This document shows, piece after piece, positions 27,482 through 36,052 of a stretch of DNA of 55,598 bases. Position numbers and translations under genes: made by a program. The notes beneath the pieces are model-generated. The model saw only the letters and a program-made list of their open reading frames with translations. It was not told where the DNA came from and made no database searches. This DNA comes from Promethearchaeota archaeon (GTDB taxonomy: Archaea; Asgardarchaeota; Lokiarchaeia; Sigyniarchaeales; SOKP01): assembly GCA_019057865.1 (NCBI GenBank), contig JAHLWP010000029.1:1-55598 (forward strand), written 5' to 3'. How positions within the stretch are numbered: position 1 is the stretch's first letter; each line of letters opens with the position of its first letter.

Positions 27482-28423
27482 TCAACCTCCGAGGGTTTTA
27501 TGAATAATATTTTCTATAATGTTTTCAACTTTTACTCCAGGTTTGGGTTTAATACTTCCTAATAATACGTGTTTGACTATTTCAGAGAGGTAAACATATA
27601 CAGATTCTTTTTCTTCAGCTTTTTTTTCTTTTTCCAAGAGTCTTTTTCTACCTAACATCTTTGCTATAGCAATTCCAGCCCTTATTGATGCTGGAACATC
27701 AATATCAATTTTATTATGTCTTGTTTCTTTAATTATTGAGTATATTAATTCTAATTCAGATTCTTCTATAATGAAATGTTCTGGCAAATTAATCCTAATA
27801 ATATCTAATTCAGTAGATTTATCAGGATAAGTTAATTTAATCCAAATCTTAATTCTATCTTTTAAAGCTTCAGATAATCGATGAGTCCCTGAAAGTTCTT
27901 CAGGGTTCATAGCACATATGAAGAAGAATTCGTTATCGGCTTTAATTCGTCCAAGATGAGGTATACTGATTGAAGCTTCTTCTAAAGGTTCTAATAGAGT
28001 ATTCTGTGAATATTCAGTTGCTCTATTAATTTCATTTGCGAGAAAAGTGCCTCCTTCTAACATTGCATTAAGTAGAGGTCCAGGATTAAATGCTTCTAAT
28101 ACAAAACCTTTTTTCAAAGTGATAGCAGGATCAAATGATCCTATAAAATGTGATGGTTTAATGCTTTCATCCATTGTTAACCAATTAAAAGTTTTTTTTT
28201 TATTTTCTTGAGCTCTTAAACTTGCAAAGTATCTACATAATATGGTTTTCCCTACACCTGGCGGTCCAACAAGCGCTGGAAATAAACTTGTTGCCTCTGC
28301 ATCTCTCAATAATTCAAGTGCTTTACCATATTGTCCTGAAAGAACGATATCAATTTGTTCTTCAGAAATATCTTTGATAAGTCGTTGATTGAATAATTCC
28401 TCGAATCTTTCTTTATTTATCAT
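27482..28423 (-). CDS. MoxR-family AAA+ ATPase
   Basis: 313 residues. Walker A GPPGVGKT (residues 53-60), a Walker B-type TFLANEINRA, the MoxR-typical NTLLEPLEEASISIP, and a sensor in FICAMNPEELSGTHRLSEAL. MoxR ATPases remodel or load cofactors into partner proteins through VWA co-factors, and such a VWA gene follows directly, then a SWIM gene. It is the first gene of that three-gene minus-strand operon. The 239-bp gap upstream separates it from the divergent unknown pair and should contain both promoters. Confidence 0.93.
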   Translation of the reverse strand: MINKERFEELFNQRLIKDISEEQIDIVLSGQYGKALELLRDAEATSLFPALVGPPGVGKTILCRYFASLRAQENKKKTFNWLTMDESIKPSHFIGSFDPAITLKKGFVLEAFNPGPLLNAMLEGGTFLANEINRATEYSQNTLLEPLEEASISIPHLGRIKADNEFFFICAMNPEELSGTHRLSEALKDRIKIWIKLTYPDKSTELDIIRINLPEHFIIEESELELIYSIIKETRHNKIDIDVPASIRAGIAIAKMLGRKRLLEKEKKAEEKESVYVYLSEIVKHVLLGSIKPKPGVKVENIIENIIHKTLGG

Positions 28424-28662
28424 TTTAGATCTTAATTGAATTTTGAAAACATAGATGTTTTTACTACATGAATATTAAGTGTTAGATAATATAAAACTTT
28501 AAAGTTAAATTTAAAAAAGAAAATAACTCAATTTTGTTATTAAATCATTAATTTCCTCTTGTTTTCTTAATATTTTTTTGATTTTTATGCATAAATTTTT
28601 CTTTAAATAGACAGAATAAAAATAATAATTGATCTATAAAAAATAACAGAAAGGATAAAATA

Positions 28663-29286
28663 ATGATAATTAATAATCCTTATATTTCAGAATACGATGA
28701 TGATATTGATTTATATTCGATAGAATGTTATGAGCGAATTAACGAATTATCAAGACAACTACGCTCATTTCTTAACTATAAAAAAGCTGTAATTCAATTT
28801 AGATTTTCAAAATTAAAAAAATCTGATATAACACTTAAGAATAATCCTACTAAGAAATGGGAGGGAAAACTTTCTTCATTAATTCCTCAATATGTATCAA
28901 AATTGAAAATAATAGGTGTAAAAGAAGGAAATGTAGCAGAAAGGATTCTTATTCTCTTAGAAAAAGTTCGGACTCAACCAAAAAGTTATGAAATAAATCT
29001 CTTAAAGGAGATAAGAAATCTTGGAAGTAAAATTTGGGAAATAATCCACGTCCTTTCGGAGTTAGATATTTATTATCAACCCCATTTGTTAAAGGTTGCA
29101 ATTAAAATTGCTGATACATTATGTAGAGCTGAAAGCACCTTTTTTTCAATATTTTCGGATTTTTATAACGAATTAAAACTAAATTACATACAATTAGAAG
29201 AAGAGCTATCTGGATTGCTCCAAACAAATGAGGAACATCAAATCAAACGAGAGAGAAAAAAGGAACGGGTGAAAATAAAAGAATGA
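28663..29286 (+). CDS. Unknown helical protein, first gene of a coupled pair
   Basis: 207 residues, almost entirely predicted helix, with an acidic N-terminus and a very basic C-terminal tail (RERKKERVKIKE). No cofactor or catalytic motif is visible. AAAGGAT lies 7-8 nt before the ATG. Its stop overlaps the start of the 863-residue gene (ATGA), so the two are translationally coupled and probably form a complex. I do not recognise the family. Confidence 0.75.
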   Translation: MIINNPYISEYDDDIDLYSIECYERINELSRQLRSFLNYKKAVIQFRFSKLKKSDITLKNNPTKKWEGKLSSLIPQYVSKLKIIGVKEGNVAERILILLEKVRTQPKSYEINLLKEIRNLGSKIWEIIHVLSELDIYYQPHLLKVAIKIADTLCRAESTFFSIFSDFYNELKLNYIQLEEELSGLLQTNEEHQIKRERKKERVKIKE

Positions 29287-31874
29287 CCGACTCATATATA
29301 GAAGTAAGCAGAAAAACTGTTAAAGAAGATCGTGTCGCTATATGCCCATATTTCGGGTGTATGCATCTTGAGAAGGTAAAACCATTAAAATTTGGTTTCA
29401 TCGGACGTCGTAAATATCCAAAATGCTCGAAACACAAGATTTATTTAGTTTTTGTAGATGAATTCATCGGAAACTTTATTCAAGCGATTGAAGCCTGTTT
29501 AAATGATATTTCAGGCCTACCTCCAGATGATTTGATTATAGAAATTAAGAATTATGCCCCCAATAGTCTAGAAGCCTTTATCAATAGTTGGATATATTGT
29601 AATCCTGTAGGAAGAGGAGCCCAAATTGTCTCGCATTACATGGAAGGTTTATCAAGAGGTTACATAAAACTATTAAGTAGAAAACAAAGAAAAGCTATTC
29701 AGCATGGTAGTAACCAAAAAAAGCGCTATGATATATTACGATTTGGATTAAAAAAAATTGCAGATGAATATAGAATTTTTTTACAAAATCTACGTAAAGA
29801 ATCTGAAGAACGACAAAAACAACAGAACTCGTACTTTTTATCAAAGAAAGTGCGAAATATTATTCATACTTGGTTAAATAGCTATTTAAATACAATTCAG
29901 CTCTCAAATGAGAAAGGGAGTAAAGATAAAATACAACCTAAATCTCTTGTAAAACTCAAAGCTGAATATGATAAGATTCTCCACATTGGAACTTGTACAT
30001 TATTAATTGGTAAATCTCCAGAAATAGTAATTAAAGGAATTTCTGCGTTTGAACTTTTCTCAACATATCATGAATTTCTTAAGGCAGGATTATGCAGAAA
30101 TTTAATGGGTGAAGATATACAAAGAGCAATAAAAGTTAATTCTATCAAAGAAGCTGATTTAGAGCGAAAAAGTTTAATCACTCCAGTAGAATTAGAAAGT
30201 ATATCTAATTATATTAAGTTAAATATCAACTCGGAAGATTTTTTATTGTCAGAATCTGAGATTTTAGAGGTTTTAAGTTATTATCTTGAATTAAAGCGTT
30301 CCAAGATAATGTCAAATGATTTTGATCCCGATAAATTTAAACAACAATTAGAATCATTATTGAGTGGTCCGATTGAGAGATTAAATTTGCCTAATGAATT
30401 CTATATTAGACTTGGGGGGAAATTATATGGTCATAGGAAGATTTTTTCAATAAACCAGAAAATAGCACTATTTCTGGGGCAATCTATAAATTATTTGAGA
30501 CTATCCGAAAAAAAAATCAGTTTTTCATCCATAGAAAGTATGAGTCTAAATTTAATTGAAAAGAGGGCACTTTTTCAAGCTTCAGATCAGAAAAATGTTG
30601 AGGACGCACTTAATTTAATGAAAAAATACTCAATATACAGACTTCAGAATGAAAGTGAAATAAGATCCTTATTTTTATCATTATCAAATCTTTTTAAAGA
30701 TGTATTTAAATTGGAAACCTTTAGTGAAAGAGAGTTATCCAGACTTCTATATGGGAATCCTAATAAATTCAGTTCATTTTATGTGACAAATCGTCAAAAT
30801 GAAATCGGAGTATTATTCGAGTTAGAATATAGAATATCAAGATTAATAGAACATTTCAAGGAAGATAAAATTGAAAGTATAGTTAATGAAACGGGATTAA
30901 AATTACTCATATCCAAGTCTAAAACATTAATTAGATTTTATTTACTCGAAAAGGGTTATATCGTACCAAAAGGATGGAGAACCTTTCATTTTCTATGGGA
31001 TATGTCTTATGCTAAAGCTGATGATGTAGACTTAATTAATATGAAGGGGAAAATAAATATCATCTTTCAATTAGAAAGATTCAATCCAATGAGATTAAGA
31101 AAAGGATCTATACTTTCAAGAAATAAAATTGTACATTTTAAAAAAATCGTTAAACAATTTAAAAACACCCAATCTAAAACCAAATTTATGGAAACCTATA
31201 AATTTTATAAGAATTGGATTGGAAATATGCATGAGACGTTAGGAAGGTCGCGATATATAGGTAGATTATCACATGATATAATTGAAAAAGTAGTAGAAAG
31301 ATTTTTACTTGATAAAGATAAGCAAATCCACGTAGAATCTGAAAAAATGATTAATTATCCTCAATCAAAACATCAAATTGATAACATATTTAACTGGGTA
31401 AGAGAATACTTTAAAGAGAATATATTAATCAAATCGAATGTGCAAAATCACTCCCATTTTCCTGCAAAAATTAAGAAAATATGTGTAGATTATACAATAG
31501 TTACTGATCCTAATAATTTAGGTCATGCAGTTAATAAAATTTATAAAAATTATCAAAGTGATGAAAATTATTTACTTATTGTGCTTTATGGACCAATTAA
31601 TGTTATTTCAATACAAGGTATAAAAGATAGTATATTAGAAGCTGATAAGTGTCCGTATAAAGAACATATCAGTATCTTAACCATCCAAGAGTTTATCAAT
31701 TTTATTAGATTAAAGAATAATGCCTTAGTTCACTTAAATAATCTTCAGCAACGAGTAGAAGAGGTAATAAAATCCTATGATTATCTAAAGAAATTTGAGA
31801 ATTTTTATGATAATTTTGATTATGATAATAAAGCGAAATTATTGCAACCAAAAATTACTGATTTCTCAAAATGA
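29283..31874 (+). CDS. Large protein with N-terminal zinc-knuckle, function unknown
   Basis: 863 residues. Near the N-terminus (about residues 19-58) there is a probable zinc site: CPYFGCMHLE and then KYPKCSKHK, giving C-x4-C ... C-x2-H. A long helical region with several basic patches follows. The last ~130 residues alternate strands and helices (KKICVDYTIVTDPN, YLLIVLYGP, ISILTIQEFINFI), which could be a nuclease- or nucleotide-binding-like alpha/beta domain, but I cannot place catalytic residues. It is coupled to the preceding 207-residue gene by a 4-nt overlap. A nucleic-acid-related role is suggested by the zinc knuckle and basic regions; this is inference only. Confidence 0.75.
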   Translation: MTDSYIEVSRKTVKEDRVAICPYFGCMHLEKVKPLKFGFIGRRKYPKCSKHKIYLVFVDEFIGNFIQAIEACLNDISGLPPDDLIIEIKNYAPNSLEAFINSWIYCNPVGRGAQIVSHYMEGLSRGYIKLLSRKQRKAIQHGSNQKKRYDILRFGLKKIADEYRIFLQNLRKESEERQKQQNSYFLSKKVRNIIHTWLNSYLNTIQLSNEKGSKDKIQPKSLVKLKAEYDKILHIGTCTLLIGKSPEIVIKGISAFELFSTYHEFLKAGLCRNLMGEDIQRAIKVNSIKEADLERKSLITPVELESISNYIKLNINSEDFLLSESEILEVLSYYLELKRSKIMSNDFDPDKFKQQLESLLSGPIERLNLPNEFYIRLGGKLYGHRKIFSINQKIALFLGQSINYLRLSEKKISFSSIESMSLNLIEKRALFQASDQKNVEDALNLMKKYSIYRLQNESEIRSLFLSLSNLFKDVFKLETFSERELSRLLYGNPNKFSSFYVTNRQNEIGVLFELEYRISRLIEHFKEDKIESIVNETGLKLLISKSKTLIRFYLLEKGYIVPKGWRTFHFLWDMSYAKADDVDLINMKGKINIIFQLERFNPMRLRKGSILSRNKIVHFKKIVKQFKNTQSKTKFMETYKFYKNWIGNMHETLGRSRYIGRLSHDIIEKVVERFLLDKDKQIHVESEKMINYPQSKHQIDNIFNWVREYFKENILIKSNVQNHSHFPAKIKKICVDYTIVTDPNNLGHAVNKIYKNYQSDENYLLIVLYGPINVISIQGIKDSILEADKCPYKEHISILTIQEFINFIRLKNNALVHLNNLQQRVEEVIKSYDYLKKFENFYDNFDYDNKAKLLQPKITDFSK

Positions 31875-32210
31875 ACATCTTTAAACAACGAACATAACAG
31901 ACTATCAATACTTAGGCATTCACTAAATGTTTTTGTCGGATCAACACCCAAAGTCAAGGAATTATTAATCCTAGGAGATATTTTTATATATTTTGACGTT
32001 TATACATTAGATAAGGATTCAAAAATTAAATAAATCATTTTTTAATAAAAAACTGGGAAACTCCTATGTTTTTAAAATATAAAAGTTAATTATATTGGTT
32101 AAAGGAAGAAAAAATTATTTCAAAACAATTAATAATAATTGGTGCAATATTTCTAATCATAAAATAACTATGCAAATAACTACATCAAAGATGAAAAACA
32201 AAAAGAAATC
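31875..32210. other. 336-bp gene-poor spacer with possible coding remnant
   Basis: No intact gene is visible. On the forward strand a frame ending near 32031 reads (RLSILRHSLNVF, then GSTPKVKELLILGD) without a start codon and may be the tail of a lost gene. The remainder is AT-rich. Together with the decayed methyltransferase that follows, this looks like an eroded accessory segment. Confidence 0.3.
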
Positions 32211-32393
32211 ATGATAGAGCCTTATTTTAAAGAGAGAGATTTCACTTTATATCTTGGAGATACTTTGGAAATCCTCAATCAGTTTGAAGATACATTGGAA
32301 ATCCTCAATCAATTTGAAGATACATTGGAAATCCTCAATCAATTTGAAGATACAAAATTCGATTTAATTTATTTCTATTTTCAACAGTTTTAG
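32211..32393 (+). pseudogene. Fragment of a site-specific DNA methyltransferase, with an internal 30-bp repeat expansion
   Basis: The 60-codon frame starts like a DNA (N4-cytosine/N6-adenine) methyltransferase: FTLYLGDTLEILNQFE is the usual 'LxxGDxLexL' opening, and TKFDLIY is the strand that normally leads to the DPPY catalytic motif. Before that motif the sequence breaks off (FYFQQF stop), so no catalytic site exists. The DTLEILNQFE segment is present three times through a 30-bp tandem duplication. This is a remnant of a restriction-modification gene next to an intact Dam-type methylase. Confidence 0.72.
32259..32348. repeat. 30-bp tandem repeat, three copies
   Basis: Units at 32259-32288, 32289-32318 and 32319-32348 begin gatac(t/a)ttggaaatcctc and are nearly identical. 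They sit inside the methyltransferase remnant and keep frame. The near-identity suggests recent slippage in a sequence no longer under selection. Confidence 0.9.
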
Positions 32394-32749
32394 CTTTCTT
32401 TTTGTATTAGCATATATTGTTTTTTATTCTTAATTCTCTCAGATTGTATATATCCATTTATTTCTAATTTATGTAAATAACTACTTAAAGTGTTATAGGA
32501 ATTATACTTTCTTCTCTGTTCACATAAACTAAACATCTCTTTTTTCGTCATTTTTTTCTTTTTCTCTAATTGTGGTTTTAAAAAATCATTAAAAAACTTT
32601 TTTGGTATATATATCTCTTTCTTAGAATAATTCAGAATTTTCTTCATTTTGGTTAATTCTAATGAAAAATTTTCTGCAATTTTATTAAAACCCATAGAAA
32701 TATTATCTAATTTATTTATAATAGGCTTTAGATCCTTTTCGTCGGACAC
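32390..32749 (-). CDS. Winged-helix DNA-binding regulator, probable controller of the divergent methylase
   Basis: 119 residues. Residues ~65-115 have the pattern of a winged helix: MTKKEMFSLCEQRR, then a recognition-type helix NTLSSYLHKLEINGYI followed by a basic wing (SERIKNKKQYMLI). The N-terminal half is a probable dimerising helix. It is divergent from the Dam-type methylase, and two copies of a palindromic site lie in the shared promoter. That is the arrangement of an autoregulated restriction-modification controller. The call is a fold-level reading, not a named family. Confidence 0.7.
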   Translation of the reverse strand: MSDEKDLKPIINKLDNISMGFNKIAENFSLELTKMKKILNYSKKEIYIPKKFFNDFLKPQLEKKKKMTKKEMFSLCEQRRKYNSYNTLSSYLHKLEINGYIQSERIKNKKQYMLIQKES

Positions 32750-32777
32750 ATTATTATAATAAATTAATATCTTAAAA

Positions 32778-32854
32778 AGTTACATGTAAATTTTTTAATT
32801 GTAAAATTAATATAAAAAATTGTATAATTAATAACCAAATATTTATATGTAACT
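32778..32854. promoter_or_regulatory. Divergent promoter with paired TTAYATGTAA operator-like sites
   Basis: TTACATGTAA, a perfect 10-bp palindrome, occurs at 32780-32789, and TTATATGTAA (one change) at 32843-32852. The enclosing 13-mers 32778-32790 and 32842-32854 form an inverted repeat with 12 of 13 matches. They flank the AT-rich start region between the winged-helix gene and the methylase gene, where a repressor would control both directions. Confidence 0.6.
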
Positions 32855-32941
32855 TTATTAATAATACATAAAAAGGGTACTTTAAATATTTTTCTTTATA
32901 TAACATGAAAAGATTTTGATATGAAATATGGAGGGATCAAA

Positions 32942-33865
32942 TTGTCGGATAAGGAAAAAATAATGTTTAGAGATATTACTCAAGATTTTTCCAAGAATAC
33001 TAGTAATTATACATTTTTGCTCCAAAAAAAAAAAAGAACTTTAAAAGGTGAAATCCCCCATCCATTTCTAAAATGGGCAGGAGGGAAGAGACAATTAATT
33101 TCACAGATGTATAAATATTTTCCAAAAAATTTTAATAAATACCTTGAACCATTTGTAGGTGGCGGAGCAGTTCTTTTTTATTTGAAACCAAAATTTTCAA
33201 CTATAATCGATATTAATAAAGAATTAATTAATTGCTACAAGGTTATAAAAAATAATGTAACAGAATTGATAAAATTATTAAAGACTCATAAAAATGAGAA
33301 AGATTATTATTATAAAGTAAGGGCATTAGATAGAGATGAAGAAAAATTTAAAAAACTATCCAATATAGAAAAAGCCTCAAGAATGATTTATTTGAATAGA
33401 TGTTGTTATAACGGTTTGTATAGAGTGAACAGTAAAGGACAATTCAATGTACCGTTTGGTAAATATAAAAATCCTAATTTCTGCGATGAGGAAAATCTAT
33501 TAGCTGTAAGTAAAGCATTAGAAAATGTTAAGATAATTCACGGTTCTTTTGAGCTTTGTTTGAATTATGCTGAAAAGGGTGACTTTGTTTATTTTGATCC
33601 TCCATATTACCCTATTTCGAAAACATCATCTTTTACGAGCTATACTAAAGAAAATTTTGGAGAAGATTCTCAACAAAAATTATTTTATGTTTTCAAAAAG
33701 CTGGATGAGTTTGGTTGTAAGCTTATGCTTAGTAATTCATATAATGAATATATTAAATCATTATATAAAGACTATAATATAATAACGCTGGGTGCCAGGA
33801 GAGTTATTAATTGTAAAGCTGCAAAAAGGGGAAATATAAACGTTTTGCTCATTTTAAATTATTAG
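32942..33865 (+). CDS. Dam-family DNA adenine-N6 methyltransferase
   Basis: About 307 residues. HPFLKWAGGKRQLI is the SAM-binding motif I of the D12 class, EPFVGGGAVLFYL follows, and the catalytic DPPYYPIS motif is present, with RCCYNGLYRVNSKGQFNVPFG between them as in Dam/DpnM proteins. It methylates adenine in DNA. Recognition of GATC is typical of the family but is not shown here. An ATG at 32921 would add 7 residues, but GGAGGG at 32930-32935 lies 6 nt before TTG 32942, so I prefer TTG. It is divergent from a winged-helix regulator and followed by two genes of unknown function that may include a restriction partner. Confidence 0.9.
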   Translation: MSDKEKIMFRDITQDFSKNTSNYTFLLQKKKRTLKGEIPHPFLKWAGGKRQLISQMYKYFPKNFNKYLEPFVGGGAVLFYLKPKFSTIIDINKELINCYKVIKNNVTELIKLLKTHKNEKDYYYKVRALDRDEEKFKKLSNIEKASRMIYLNRCCYNGLYRVNSKGQFNVPFGKYKNPNFCDEENLLAVSKALENVKIIHGSFELCLNYAEKGDFVYFDPPYYPISKTSSFTSYTKENFGEDSQQKLFYVFKKLDEFGCKLMLSNSYNEYIKSLYKDYNIITLGARRVINCKAAKRGNINVLLILNY

Positions 33866-34007
33866 CAATAATATATTCTATTTTTGTAGAAAAAATAGGA
33901 ATCAGGAGAAAGAATCAAAAAGTTTATTATTCTATTATTTTCAATATATAATTAATAGACAGCGAATTACTTTTAAAGAAATTTTTTCTTAAAATTAAAA
34001 CCAAAAG

Positions 34008-34916
34008 ATGATTAAAATGAATTCTACAGATAGAAATATTGAAAATTCTGAAGATCCTATAAGGAGAGCTTATTTTTTCTTAAAGAACCATTCGCGATCA
34101 CCTGATGCATTTTCGAAAGAAGAATTTAAAATATTTGCTAATTATCCGAATCCAAATAATTTTGATACATATTTTTCAAAGAAATTCAAACAATTTTTAG
34201 AAGAAGCTCCAAATGAACCAAGTAAGTTCTTAGTTTCACGCATTTTTAAGAAATATTCTAAATGGGAAAAATTCAGGGCATTCTATTCCCAAAGTTCTAA
34301 GATTAAAGTAAATTATAATGAAGATTATTATAAAAATTTGATAATTTTTGAATTTTTTTTGCCCTTAGCTAATGAAATTGATTTAAGATCATCATTAGAC
34401 GAGCTCTTTTATAGAGATACTGTTAAATTAGCTTTAAAAAAAATTCCTAATGATGAAATAAATAGAGCATTCTCTAAAGAAGATGAAGAAACTGAAGAGC
34501 ATTATATAGAAAGGATATGTGATTGGATGTCTGAAAGATTTGGGGGGTATTCAATTGGTACTGTTAGAGGTAGATTTAAAACAGATGATTTAAAGACTTT
34601 TACTGAAGTGGCGATCATTAGATCTAGAGGACTTGATTATTTGATTGATGAGACTACTGCTATCGTACGCTTTATATTTTCTATTGGAAGTCCTATTAAA
34701 AATCAAGTTTTTTATAATATTGATCAGTTTAGTGAAAATGAAGATGAGTGTATTCACTCAGAAGAAAATATAGAAGAAGCAAATCAAATTAGATATATTT
34801 TTAAAAATCTATTTGTTAAAAGCATACTAGATTTAGTTAATGGTGAAGATGAGATTTGGATGCTTGAAAGGGGTATTAGAAATCGCTTATATATTTGGAG
34901 AATCGAAACTGCTTAA
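34008..34916 (+). CDS. Unknown protein next to the DNA methylase (possible restriction or accessory partner)
   Basis: 302 residues, acidic and helical, with no metal or nucleotide motif that I can assign. Residues ~150-230 mix strands and helices (MSERFGGYSIGTVRGRF, then FTEVAIIRSRGLDYLIDET). An acidic cluster before a basic strand could be a nuclease site, but the D/E-x-K pattern is not clear. It lies 142 nt downstream of the Dam-type gene on the same strand. Its position suggests a restriction-modification context, and function is otherwise unknown. Start choice among ATG 34008 and ATG 34017 is uncertain. Confidence 0.68.
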   Translation: MIKMNSTDRNIENSEDPIRRAYFFLKNHSRSPDAFSKEEFKIFANYPNPNNFDTYFSKKFKQFLEEAPNEPSKFLVSRIFKKYSKWEKFRAFYSQSSKIKVNYNEDYYKNLIIFEFFLPLANEIDLRSSLDELFYRDTVKLALKKIPNDEINRAFSKEDEETEEHYIERICDWMSERFGGYSIGTVRGRFKTDDLKTFTEVAIIRSRGLDYLIDETTAIVRFIFSIGSPIKNQVFYNIDQFSENEDECIHSEENIEEANQIRYIFKNLFVKSILDLVNGEDEIWMLERGIRNRLYIWRIETA

Positions 34917-34949
34917 AAAATAAAATTGTTGAACATCATCCTACCGTAC

Positions 34950-35519
34950 TTAATGGTTATCATTTTCTGGATAGGAGAGTCCGAAATTTTTATAAATAAA
35001 ATTTTTTAATTTTAATCGACCACTAAAATTCCAGTACCTGATATCTTGCTCAATAAACATCCATTTGATAATTTTCAGTAAAACATCAACATTTTCACCA
35101 GTAGAAAAATTTATTTTTTTTGCTTTTAGCCAATCTATAATGCGATCATCATCTTCACATATATAAATTTTTTCTATACCATTAAGGAGGATATTAAAAT
35201 TATAATGGTTTTCTTCCTGTTTATATTTTAAATCTTGAATTATATCCTGATAACTAGGCATTTTATTTAGATTAGATTTATTCCAATTCTCCATCCATAT
35301 TTGGAAATCAAATCCCATTTTATATTGAGCGGGTCTTATTAAATATAGTTTTCTTCCATCTGAAAATCTTTCCACAATGTATTTATATCTAGAAACAAAT
35401 TTTCCAGTGCCTCGCCCAGGATTTTCTTCCATAAATTTAAGTACAACATACTTTCTCAGCTCATTTCTTGAATTCATTTTAGGAAGGGTCCAGTCTATAA
35501 TTATGTAGGAATAGGGCAT
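34950..35519 (-). CDS. Conserved-looking protein of unknown function convergent with the methylase unit
   Basis: 189 residues. Visible landmarks are GRGTGKFVSRYKYIVE, a strand with basic residues KLYLIRPAQYKMGFDF, PSYQDIIQDL, and IKWMFIEQDIRYWNFSGR near the C-terminus. The aromatic and charged residues look functionally constrained, but I cannot assign catalysis. I have an impression of similar proteins in other prokaryotes and cannot name the family. It converges on the 302-residue gene with a 33-nt gap and may belong to the same accessory unit. Confidence 0.68.
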   Translation of the reverse strand: MPYSYIIIDWTLPKMNSRNELRKYVVLKFMEENPGRGTGKFVSRYKYIVERFSDGRKLYLIRPAQYKMGFDFQIWMENWNKSNLNKMPSYQDIIQDLKYKQEENHYNFNILLNGIEKIYICEDDDRIIDWLKAKKINFSTGENVDVLLKIIKWMFIEQDIRYWNFSGRLKLKNFIYKNFGLSYPENDNH

Positions 35520-35637
35520 TTTACATTCTCACTTGTTTATTGGAAATTCTTAATTAAATAATTCTATTATTATTTTATAATTAAAGTTTATAGGATTTAG
35601 CTTTAATGTCAAAAAATATTAATATTTATTAGTCTTC

Positions 35638-35909
35638 TTACCGTTTCTTCTTCCAATAACCGATAGGTGGTTTATCTATATTATATTTTTTCAAATTTCA
35701 CTTATCCTAGTATTTCCAATATTATAAATTTCTGCAATTTTATATAAAGGCATCTCCCAAACAAGTTTCTTAAGATTTTCTAAAAGTTCATCAGTTATTT
35801 TCAATTTTGCTCTTTCAATGCACGTTTGTTTCATTCCTTCTGATTTTTCTTTAGGTTTTTCAAAGATCTTTCTTTTTCTGGGCATGCTAAACTGATAATT
35901 TTTTATCAT
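35638..35909 (-). pseudogene. Helix-turn-helix protein gene interrupted by a 1-nt frameshift
   Basis: The frame from 35909 encodes 72 residues ending in a helix-turn-helix of the form LVWEMPLYKIAEIYNIGN then TRISEI, and stops at TGA 35691. One nucleotide out of frame, the sequence continues as KKYNIDKPPIGYWKKKR and stops at 35638. That is the expected C-terminal part of this HTH type (KKY-x-I-x-KPP-x-GYW). A single missing base just before a run of six A residues (reverse strand) explains the break. This is either a recent pseudogene or a homopolymer sequencing error; the intact product would be about 90 residues. Confidence 0.7.
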
Positions 35910-36052
35910 TTCATTGAATAACTATAAAAAAAGAAAAAACGAAATTTTTTCTTATGATTGATCTTTTTCCTCTGAAAATTTTATTAAATAAAGCAATTAT
36001 ATTTTTAATTAAACTGATTGTACTGAATGATTGATAAAAATTAGGGAGATGA

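Noticed and set aside
35691..35693. In-frame TGA before KKYNIDKPP considered as a selenocysteine codon
   Set aside because: The continuation is one nucleotide out of frame; reading through TGA meets a TAG four codons later, so a frameshift explains it and recoding does not.
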